Below the pieces are notes generated by a model that did no database searches, was not told where the DNA came from, and worked only from the letters and a program-made list of their open reading frames with translations. 5,228 bases of DNA from Patescibacteria group bacterium (GTDB taxonomy: Bacteria; Patescibacteriota; Minisyncoccia; Phycocordibacterales; UBA12079): positions 1 through 5,228 of the forward strand of contig JAHJLO010000066.1 of assembly GCA_018821685.1 (NCBI GenBank), read 5' to 3'. The translations under genes and the position numbers were made by a program. Below are positions 1 to 5,228 of the stretch, in pieces. Position 1 is the stretch's first letter, and each line of letters begins with the position of its first letter.

Positions 1-1578
1 ATAGACAATGCCGGCATTGCCGGCGGCGGCCTTGACTAATACCCCAAAAACACAGGTAAAATCAATATCCTTTTTTATATCTTTGTTATAAGCTAAATAT
101 GAATTTTCAATTCCAAAAGGAAAAGGATGGATTTCTCCTAGATAAGGTTTTTCTCTTTTAAAATAAAGGGTGCATTTTTCAAGCATTTCTTTATCAACCC
201 TACCCAACCCTAAATAATCTCCTTTTAAAACAGATTGATTTATGGAATTATCAAGCCTTTTGTTGCCCCCTAACTCAGAACCATCAATAAAAATTGTTTT
301 TTGCCACTGATTTATTTTATTAACCAAATCATAATTGGTATTATTTTTTCCCCACATGAATAAAATTAGGTCAGCTTTTTCTGAAAATCTTATAAATTTT
401 TTTTCTGAAAGCCGAGGAAATTTAAAAGGTAACCTACTTTTATAATTGGAAGAAATAAAAAACTTAATTTTTTCTCCCCGATTCTGTAATTGAATCAAAC
501 CATCTAAAACAGTATCGGTTAAATAATCTTGCTTATAAATAGGAGTTACAATCGCGATTTTTAATTCTTTTAAATCACTTATTAAATCCTCAACAATTTT
601 TTTAGGACTGATGAAAGTTTCTCTGAACTCAACAGACCCTAAATGACTTCTTAACTCTTTTATTTTACCAACAAGTTCTTTTGACTCTGGATCTTTAAGA
701 AAACGGATCTCCTCTCCTTCAGAGAATAATTCTTTAACGGCTGGGGTGTCGAGAGTTATTACTGGTTTTTTCATAGCAATACACTCATAGACTTTATTAG
801 GGATAACTCTCTGGGTCTTTTCTGTCGCACCAAAGATTCCTAAACAAATATCTGCTTGGGAAATATAGCCAGGTAATTCTCCATAAGGAACGTTATCTAT
901 AAAATTTACATTTTTGAAATTTTGGCTTTCGTATTCCTCCTTTATTTTTGTTCCTATTATATTAAACTGAATATCTTTTTCTTGTTCTAAAATCCTTGCT
1001 GATTCCAAAATAACCTTTATTCCCTGCAAAGGAATATTACTCCCATGGAAATGAACGATAAACTTATCACCACCCCCAACTTTTTCTCTAGGATAAAAAA
1101 CCGAAGTATCGGTTCCAACAAAAACTCGAATAAATTTATTTCTATTTATTTTAAACTCAGAAACAAAATATTTTATATGTTCATCGGTATCCAATAAAAC
1201 TTTACTAGCCATGCGGCAAGCTGACCAATCCAAAAAATGTAAGTACCCAGCCTTCAAACTACCTTCTTTAACATTTTTCCTATCAAAAACTTCTGAATCA
1301 TAAAGGGAGGTAAAAGCATCAAAAATAATTTCTTTACCAAATAGCAACCTCGCTAACCAAACAACAGTATGCCCCGGGAAAGCTACAATAACATAATCAA
1401 ATTTTTCGTCTTTGATTTTTCGATATTCTTTATATAAATTCCAATATTTTAAAAACTTCCCCACCCCAGAATCAACTCGACACTGCACAACCTCAAATCC
1501 ATTTTCTTGAAAACCAGAAATAAGCACTCTGTTACGAGAATACTCTGGATTATATATTCCAAAAAAACAAATTTTCAT
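1..1578 (-). CDS. Two-domain glycosyltransferase: GT4-type domain fused to a second GT-like (CgeB-like?) domain, 3' end missing
   Basis: The frame starts at ATG 1578-1576 and stays open for 526 codons to the left edge, so the C-terminus is missing. Residues 1-335 form a complete GT-B, GT4-type glycosyltransferase. Its N-terminal half opens MKICFFGIYNPEYSRNRV. Its C-terminal half carries FVGTD (153-157), HFHGSNIPLQGI (176-187) and VIPNKVYECIAMKKPVIT (258-275), with E265 at the usual second Glu of the donor-binding region. A second Rossmann-like start follows at about residue 340 (KIAIVTPIYKQDYLTDTVLDGL). This part also has IDGSE (431-435), YFKRE (472-476) and HPFPFGIE (484-491), resembling group 1 or CgeB-like glycosyltransferases. 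That second assignment is tentative. The protein probably transfers sugars in the cytoplasm during glycan assembly. It begins 10 bases after the preceding gene's stop with only a weak AAAG before ATG. Residues 515-525 are encoded by a strikingly GC-rich tract. Confidence 0.85.
   Translation of the reverse strand, partial: MKICFFGIYNPEYSRNRVLISGFQENGFEVVQCRVDSGVGKFLKYWNLYKEYRKIKDEKFDYVIVAFPGHTVVWLARLLFGKEIIFDAFTSLYDSEVFDRKNVKEGSLKAGYLHFLDWSACRMASKVLLDTDEHIKYFVSEFKINRNKFIRVFVGTDTSVFYPREKVGGGDKFIVHFHGSNIPLQGIKVILESARILEQEKDIQFNIIGTKIKEEYESQNFKNVNFIDNVPYGELPGYISQADICLGIFGATEKTQRVIPNKVYECIAMKKPVITLDTPAVKELFSEGEEIRFLKDPESKELVGKIKELRSHLGSVEFRETFISPKKIVEDLISDLKELKIAIVTPIYKQDYLTDTVLDGLIQLQNRGEKIKFFISSNYKSRLPFKFPRLSEKKFIRFSEKADLILFMWGKNNTNYDLVNKINQWQKTIFIDGSELGGNKRLDNSINQSVLKGDYLGLGRVDKEMLEKCTLYFKREKPYLGEIHPFPFGIENSYLAYNKDIKKDIDFTCVFGVLVKAAAGNAGIVY
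6..31. repeat. GC-rich palindromic/tandem tract inside the fusion gene
   Basis: Positions 10-31 hold only three A/T bases in 22, against a strongly AT-rich background. Positions 6-19 (caatgccggcattg) are a perfect 14-bp palindrome. Positions 7-15 and 16-24 are a 9-bp tandem repeat with one mismatch (aatgccggc, attgccggc), followed by ggcggc. Read in the gene frame it encodes K-A-A-A-G-N-A-G-I-V, and no stop is introduced. It could be the first units of a longer repeat array, an inserted small repeat, or an assembly artefact at a contig end. The window edge prevents a choice. Confidence 0.6.
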
Positions 1579-1588
1579 CTTTAATATT

Positions 1589-2665
1589 TTAATAAATGAC
1601 TTTCTTAAAAATAACAGCGAGTTGTCGTGCAAAATTCTCAGTTGTAAACTTCATAGATTTCACATCCATATTTTTTTGCAAAGTCTTAACTAATTCTGGA
1701 CTATTTATCAACAACTCAATGGCTGATTGTAAGTCTTCTGAATTTTCAGGATCAACCAATACCACGTCTTTTTTGTCTTGAACATAATCATCAAGAGACA
1801 TTCTTTTCGAAGCAATAACGGGTTTACCACTAGCGATTGAATCAAGCAGAACATACTGACCTAAACAATCAGAAACGTCTAAAGTATCTTCATTTTTAGT
1901 CGGGATAACAACAAATTTTGCATCTTTGTAATACTTCAAAAGTTTATTAAAAGGAACCGGTCCTGTAAAATCAACAAAGTGAGAAGAAACCCTATTCTCG
2001 TTTTTTAACTTCCTCGGCATTGCAACGATCTTAACTTTTAAATTTAATTTTTTAACAGCCTCAATAAGAGTATTGTAATCACGTTTTCCTTCTGTCCCCA
2101 CACTCAAAATATAATCTTCTCCTCCGTTTTCCTCTTCTAAATCCATTTTTGCCTGTTCTTTTTGAATGAAATCGACATCAACTCCGTTTGAAACTAAAAA
2201 AAGTTTTTCTGGCTTAACTCCCCATTCTAGTAAAAAATCGTGTTGAATTTTTGAAGGACAAGCAATTCCGTCTAGAGATTTTATAGTCTCAACAATTAAA
2301 TCTCTTTTAAATCCAGAATTCTTTTTGATGATATTCGTAAAAAAAGTATTGTACCAAACAAATTTTGGTTTTTTGAATCTTAATATAAATTTATAAATAA
2401 AAGGAAAGAAAAGAGAGCCTTCGGAAAAAACGACGTCATATTTTCTTATTTTGAAAAATAAAGGAAAAGCACTTAGATTAACATTGTATTTTCTCCATTT
2501 ATTAATATAGTCTGTTTCGATGTATTCAGCATCAACATCAAAATCTTTTAAGTGATTTAAGCCCAGTAAATAAGTATCAGGCATCTCGCCTGCTTTCCAC
2601 ATCTCTTCTAAGGGCTTGGTTTCTTTAGAAAAGATATATAAAACTTTTAATTTTTTATTTTCCAT
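1589..2665 (-). CDS. GT4-like glycosyltransferase
   Basis: This is a complete 358-residue protein, a normal length for a single-domain GT-B enzyme. The N-terminal acceptor-side domain spans about residues 1-155. The donor-side domain starts near SNGVD (159-163). ILSVGTEGKRDYNTLIEA (186-203) is the nucleotide-sugar phosphate-binding segment of the 'RDY' type, and GQYVLLDSIASGKPVIAS (269-286) is the nucleotide/ribose-binding loop. The canonical E-X7-E pair is not present: C267 and D275 occupy those positions, although the GQ-type loop itself occurs in known GT4-like enzymes. No signal peptide or membrane segment is evident, so it probably acts in the cytoplasm or at the inner membrane face. Donor and acceptor cannot be predicted. 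The gene follows its upstream neighbour by only 2 bases (TAA-AA-ATG), which suggests translational coupling, and has no Shine-Dalgarno sequence. Confidence 0.9.
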   Translation of the reverse strand: MENKKLKVLYIFSKETKPLEEMWKAGEMPDTYLLGLNHLKDFDVDAEYIETDYINKWRKYNVNLSAFPLFFKIRKYDVVFSEGSLFFPFIYKFILRFKKPKFVWYNTFFTNIIKKNSGFKRDLIVETIKSLDGIACPSKIQHDFLLEWGVKPEKLFLVSNGVDVDFIQKEQAKMDLEEENGGEDYILSVGTEGKRDYNTLIEAVKKLNLKVKIVAMPRKLKNENRVSSHFVDFTGPVPFNKLLKYYKDAKFVVIPTKNEDTLDVSDCLGQYVLLDSIASGKPVIASKRMSLDDYVQDKKDVVLVDPENSEDLQSAIELLINSPELVKTLQKNMDVKSMKFTTENFARQLAVIFKKVIY

Positions 2666-2667
2666 TT

Positions 2668-3723
2668 TTAAATTTCGGTTACAATTTTATTAATTAATTT
2701 ATCTAAAGAAAAATCATCAACGACAAGTTTTCTTAATTTATTACTACGATTAATATCAAAATCGAAAAGAAAATTTATTTTTTCAGCCAATTCATTTTTG
2801 TCTTTCTTTTCTAAAACAAGACGGGAATTATCTAAAATCTTTGAAAAAGTTTTATTAAAAACGACAATAGGAATTCCGCATGACATGGATTCCAAAACAA
2901 CTTTATCCATTCCTCCCGTAGGACAAAGATTGACGCTAACCCGTGAGCCACAATAATAATTTACGATATCTTTATTGGGAATACTTCCTTCAAATATAAC
3001 ATTTTTTTCTAGTTTATTTTTCTTAACTAGGTTCTTTAATTTTTCAAAGTATTTTTTATCTTCTTCTGTAACAGCTCCCCCGACAAAAACCGCTTTTAAT
3101 TTATTTAACTTAAATTTTTTAACCAAAATATCAACAGCTTCAATTAAAAGTTTTTGATTTTTGATTTTACTTATGCGTCCAACGTAAAGAATATCAGATT
3201 TTTTTTCTGCCAAGGTAGAATTGCATTTAAACTTTTCGATATTAACACCATGTCCTAAAATCTGCACTTTTTTACTTTTCAAGAGGAAAGATTCTTTTGA
3301 TGCTGTAAAAATAACATTTGTGAACTTTTCAGCTATTTTGAGCTTTAAATCTACATTTCGGTGAGTGTACCATAAAGCCGTTTTTTTACCCCAAAAACGC
3401 CAAAATAAGCCTCCTAAGGCCATATATTCTGGGTTCATATGAACAAAAACCTTATCATAGTTGGGTTCTTCATCGATAATATAGTTCAAAAAGTTTTTGA
3501 TGTAATTGAGACGCGTAAAAATAGAAGGGGCCTTTCCTGTTTTATGTCCTTCTTTCCCCAACGACAGAACTTTTACATTTTTAGGTAAATCATACTGTCC
3601 TCTTTCCAAACAAATAACAGTTACCTTTTCATAATTTTTTGCAAACTCGGAAATCCAACCATGAAAAAACCCGAGAACGTCATCGTTCATATCTACCTTC
3701 TGGGTTGTAATTAATAACTTCAT
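2668..3723 (-). CDS. GT4 glycosyltransferase, first gene after the internal promoter
   Basis: This is a complete 351-residue GT-B glycosyltransferase. The N-terminal domain begins MKLLITTQKVDMNDDVLGFF. ALWYTHRNVDLKLKIAEKF (116-134) lies at the end of the acceptor domain, with a possible acceptor-site histidine at H121. The donor domain shows GHGVNIEKF (157-165), ILYVGRISKIKNQKLLIEA (178-196) with R183 and K188 in the phosphate-binding places, IFEGSIPNKDIVNYY (243-257) and PTGGMDKVVLESMSCGIPIV (268-287). E278 is the second Glu of E-X7-E, while the first is replaced by Gly (G270). TG-x2-DK-x-VLE loops of this kind are familiar in some bacterial GT4 proteins, so activity is plausible. Donor and acceptor are unknown. 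The gene follows a 94-base intergenic region with a TATAAT box and starts without a Shine-Dalgarno sequence. The next glycosyltransferase begins 2 bases after its stop. Confidence 0.9.
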   Translation of the reverse strand: MKLLITTQKVDMNDDVLGFFHGWISEFAKNYEKVTVICLERGQYDLPKNVKVLSLGKEGHKTGKAPSIFTRLNYIKNFLNYIIDEEPNYDKVFVHMNPEYMALGGLFWRFWGKKTALWYTHRNVDLKLKIAEKFTNVIFTASKESFLLKSKKVQILGHGVNIEKFKCNSTLAEKKSDILYVGRISKIKNQKLLIEAVDILVKKFKLNKLKAVFVGGAVTEEDKKYFEKLKNLVKKNKLEKNVIFEGSIPNKDIVNYYCGSRVSVNLCPTGGMDKVVLESMSCGIPIVVFNKTFSKILDNSRLVLEKKDKNELAEKINFLFDFDINRSNKLRKLVVDDFSLDKLINKIVTEI

Positions 3724-3751
3724 GTTGTTGACTTATTTTTTATATCGTAAT

Positions 3752-3781
3752 ATTATACTAGTAATCACCACGGAAAGTCCC
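3752..3781 (-). promoter_or_regulatory. Candidate sigma-70-type promoter for the three downstream glycosyltransferase genes
   Basis: On the minus strand, positions 3757-3752 read TATAAT, an exact -10 consensus, in the only sizeable intergenic region of the window. The -35 is weak: GGGACT (3781-3776, 18-bp spacer) shares only the central GAC with TTGACA, and 16- or 17-bp spacings are no better. A start near 3745 would give a leader of about 21 bases before ATG 3723-3721, A/T-rich and without a Shine-Dalgarno sequence. An exact TATAAT can arise by chance in AT-rich DNA. Its position just before a gene cluster raises its likelihood. Confidence 0.45.
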
Positions 3782-3815
3782 CCTTAAGGTTCCGTCCTTA
3801 AGGGGTCCTTTTTTT
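3774..3815 (+). terminator. Perfect 10-bp inverted repeat with T-tract; intrinsic-terminator shape on the + strand
   Basis: Arms ccccttaagg (3780-3789) and ccttaagggg (3796-3805) pair perfectly around a six-base loop (ttccgt, 3790-3795). Seven T residues follow at 3809-3815 on the + strand, the shape of a rho-independent terminator for rightward transcription. No rightward gene is seen in the window, so it may stop antisense transcripts. For the leftward genes, the stem is followed by GGACTTTCC, not a U-tract, so it is a poor terminator there. It may instead protect the mRNA 3' end of the NYN gene, whose stop lies 12 bases before the stem. A 4-bp outer stem (3774-3777 with 3808-3811) across a 2x2 internal loop can extend it. 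The inverted repeat is certain; its role is not. Confidence 0.5.
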
Positions 3816-3817
3816 AT

Positions 3818-4321
3818 CTACTCTTTTTTATATGAAAGTTTTTTCTTCAAATCATTCATAAAAGCAATATTTTTTCGTGCAAATCTTTTTAATAAAGCTG
3901 AGTATTTAAAATAATTAGGAACAAGAACTGCCTTCAATTTATTCTCTTCAAGTAAGTGTTTAACTAAACAATAAAAATCTCCGTCGCCACTTACAATTAT
4001 AGCTTTATCAAAATTAGGATACTCAATCATTGTGTGCAAAACTAATTCAGCGTCAACATTACCTTTAGTGGTTCCGTCTTTATATTCAAGAGTTGGTTTA
4101 AAAATACAAATAAAACCAGCACTTTGTAAAAATTTATATAAATCAACATTTCCTTCTATATATCCAATAAAAAGAAAAGCTTTTTCGACTTTATATTTTT
4201 CTTTTAAATATATACGAAAACGAGCAAAATCAAGTTTCCAACCCAAAGACTGAATACTCAAATTTAAATTCTGACTATCTATAAATGCATAATTATTTTC
4301 CTGTTTATTTTTACTTTTCAT
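3818..4321 (-). CDS. NYN-domain (LabA/DUF88-like, PIN-fold) putative ribonuclease
   Basis: This 167-residue protein is essentially one NYN domain. Conserved acidic positions stand where the family places its metal-binding site: D15 in YAFIDSQNL (11-19), D90 in TKGNVDAELVLH (85-96), and D113 and D115 in IIVSGDGDFYCLVKHL (108-123). K86-G87 before D90 is also typical. The N-terminal tail (MKSKNKQEN) and C-terminal tail (KKKLSYKKE) are basic, which would suit nucleic-acid binding. Family knowledge suggests a metal-dependent RNase in the cytoplasm; the target is unknown. It starts 3 bases after the preceding glycosyltransferase stop, so it is probably co-transcribed and perhaps coupled to it. A GGGAGG lies at 4344-4339, but 17 bases from ATG is too far for a normal Shine-Dalgarno. 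Stop is TAG, followed by the hairpin. No antitoxin-like partner is adjacent, so a toxin-antitoxin reading is not supported. Confidence 0.88.
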   Translation of the reverse strand: MKSKNKQENNYAFIDSQNLNLSIQSLGWKLDFARFRIYLKEKYKVEKAFLFIGYIEGNVDLYKFLQSAGFICIFKPTLEYKDGTTKGNVDAELVLHTMIEYPNFDKAIIVSGDGDFYCLVKHLLEENKLKAVLVPNYFKYSALLKRFARKNIAFMNDLKKKLSYKKE

Positions 4322-4324
4322 ATT

Positions 4325-5228
4325 TTATTCAAAACAAACCTCCCAACCTTTTTTAAATTCAGATAAATATTCTTCTTGGCTAGAAGTAGTTCTTTTTTCA
4401 ATATCTTTTTTTGCGTTTTCTGACATTGTTATTAAAATACTTTTATTATTTAAAATTTCCTTAAGCTTTTTTAGAAAACATTTTTTATCACCAACCTTAC
4501 AGATACCAATACTCTCTTCTCTGAGAACATCCCCGACCAAACCAACATCAGTAGCCAAAACAGGACAACCAGAAGAAGCCGTCTCAATCAAAGTCATTCC
4601 GTAACCCTCATAGTTAGAAGTCGACAAAAATAAATCGGCTGATTTATAGTAAGAAATTAAATCATTCTGCCAACCTTCAAAAATAACATTGCTCATTAAT
4701 TTATTTTTTGAAACTTTTCTCTGTAATCTATCCCTTTCCAAACCATCACCAACGATGACAAGTCCTACTTTAGGATAATTCTCAACAATATCTTTCATTA
4801 AATCTATAGCCAAGGGTATATTTTTTTCTTTCTCCAAACGAGAAGCCATTAAAATAATAAAATCGAACTGACGATACTTGTCTCTTAAACTAAAAGTAGA
4901 CTGTGTTTCTTTTATTTTTTTTACATCAACAAAAATTGGCAGAATAGATATCTTCGCGTCTTTCTTTAATTTACCCCCACAACCTTTCCTCCTATAGCTC
5001 TCCATATAAGCTTCGAAAGAATTGCTATTACGAGATAATTTATATTTAAAATAAATTATAGGCTTAAGTGTTTTACATAATAGGAGAAAAGGTGTCGGGG
5101 GTTTAAATTTAGTAATTGAATCTTTGATTCTTTCACTTACGACTCTGATTCCGTCAGCCTGCGTAATTAAAAACATAGCTAGTTGAGAACGATTTTTATT
5201 TAAAGGAGAAGCCATTTGGAAACTAGAA
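4325..5228 (-). CDS. GT4 glycosyltransferase, N-terminus beyond the right edge
   Basis: The frame remains open to the right edge, so the gene is 5'-partial. ATG 5215-5213 gives 296 residues but is probably internal: the frame continues upstream (S-S-F-Q), no Shine-Dalgarno precedes it, and about 90-100 residues of a normal GT4 N-terminal domain would be missing. Numbering from that Met, ADGIRVVSERIKDSI (20-34) marks the end of the acceptor domain. ISILPIFVDVKKIK (89-102) opens the donor domain. FIILMASRLEKEKNIPLAI (119-137) carries R126 and K131, and SNYEGYGMTLIETASSGCPV (200-219) has a canonical E-X7-E pair, E203 and E211. Motif wording strongly resembles GT4 enzymes of Parcubacteria-like bacteria. 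Residues about 35-86 between the domains look longer than usual and include a hydrophobic, basic patch (PPTPFLLLCKTLKPIIYFKY). The NYN gene follows after 3 bases. A role in surface glycan synthesis is likely; substrates are unknown. Confidence 0.9.
   Translation of the reverse strand, partial: SSFQMASPLNKNRSQLAMFLITQADGIRVVSERIKDSITKFKPPTPFLLLCKTLKPIIYFKYKLSRNSNSFEAYMESYRRKGCGGKLKKDAKISILPIFVDVKKIKETQSTFSLRDKYRQFDFIILMASRLEKEKNIPLAIDLMKDIVENYPKVGLVIVGDGLERDRLQRKVSKNKLMSNVIFEGWQNDLISYYKSADLFLSTSNYEGYGMTLIETASSGCPVLATDVGLVGDVLREESIGICKVGDKKCFLKKLKEILNNKSILITMSENAKKDIEKRTTSSQEEYLSEFKKGWEVCFE

Noticed and set aside
1596..1781. Rightward open frame of 61 codons
   Set aside because: It lies entirely within and antisense to the 358-residue glycosyltransferase, and its product shows no recognisable motif. 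The opposite strand has clear family motifs.
2975..3157. Rightward open frame of 60 codons
   Set aside because: It is antisense to the donor domain of the 351-residue glycosyltransferase. The Phe/Leu/Ser-rich product is what A/T-rich antisense reading gives.
3199..3206. Runs of eight T on the + strand (also 397-404) as phase-variable tracts
   Set aside because: Eight-base A/T runs are expected by chance in sequence this AT-rich and encode ordinary Lys-rich stretches. Nothing ties them to switching.
4032..4253. Rightward open frame of 73 codons
   Set aside because: It is antisense to the NYN gene, whose catalytic Asp motifs show that the leftward frame is real. No promoter or Shine-Dalgarno precedes it.
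3818..4321. NYN protein as the toxin of a toxin-antitoxin pair
   Set aside because: Neither side has a small antitoxin-like gene. The neighbours are a glycosyltransferase 3 bases away and a non-coding gap.
5213..5215. ATG as the true start of the right-edge glycosyltransferase
   Set aside because: The frame stays open upstream to the window edge, there is no Shine-Dalgarno sequence, and a start here would remove most of the N-terminal GT-B domain.
1..5228. Alternative genetic code (UGA as Gly or Trp)
   Set aside because: All genes read through with the standard code, Trp is encoded by TGG, and no in-frame TGA interrupts a recognisable domain.
1..5228. CRISPR array, tRNA, rRNA or transposon
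   Set aside because: There are no spaced direct repeats, cloverleaf-like segments or transposase motifs, and almost all of the window is coding.

Overview
The window is AT-rich and tightly packed. Every supportable gene lies on the minus strand, so it reads from right to left. It holds five protein genes: four glycosyltransferases and one small NYN/PIN-type nuclease-like protein. Both outer genes are cut by the window edges. No RNA genes, CRISPR arrays or insertion sequences were seen. The longest stretch without a gene is 94 bases (3724-3817), and the other gene junctions are 2, 3 and 10 bases.

Organism (inference): a streamlined bacterium of the Candidate Phyla Radiation (Patescibacteria, Parcubacteria-like) fits best. 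The reasons are strong A/T bias, near-zero spacing, the wording of the GT4 motifs, a stand-alone NYN protein among glycan genes, and start codons without a convincing Shine-Dalgarno sequence. The standard code is sufficient: visible stops are TAA, TAA, TAG and TAA, and no in-frame TGA occurs in any gene. This placement comes from pattern recognition and was not tested by phylogeny.

Layout in transcription order: (1) 5228-4325, a GT4 glycosyltransferase whose N-terminus lies beyond the right edge; (2) 4321-3818, the NYN-domain protein, 3 bases after gene 1; (3) a short intergenic region with a perfect 10-bp inverted repeat and a TATAAT -10 box; (4) 3723-2668, a second GT4-like enzyme; (5) 2665-1589, a third, 2 bases on; (6) 1578-1, a two-domain protein with a complete GT4-type domain followed by a second, different glycosyltransferase-like domain that runs off the left edge.

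The four glycosyltransferases probably act in sequence to build a cell-surface polysaccharide or glycan from nucleotide-sugar donors in the cytoplasm. No flippase, polymerase or sugar-nucleotide synthesis gene is in view, so the product cannot be named. The hairpin and -10 box suggest two transcription units: gene 1 plus the NYN gene, then the three downstream glycosyltransferases.

The most unusual items are the GC-rich, repeat-like tract at the left edge inside the fusion gene, the two-domain fusion itself, and the hairpin whose T-tract faces the strand that has no genes.
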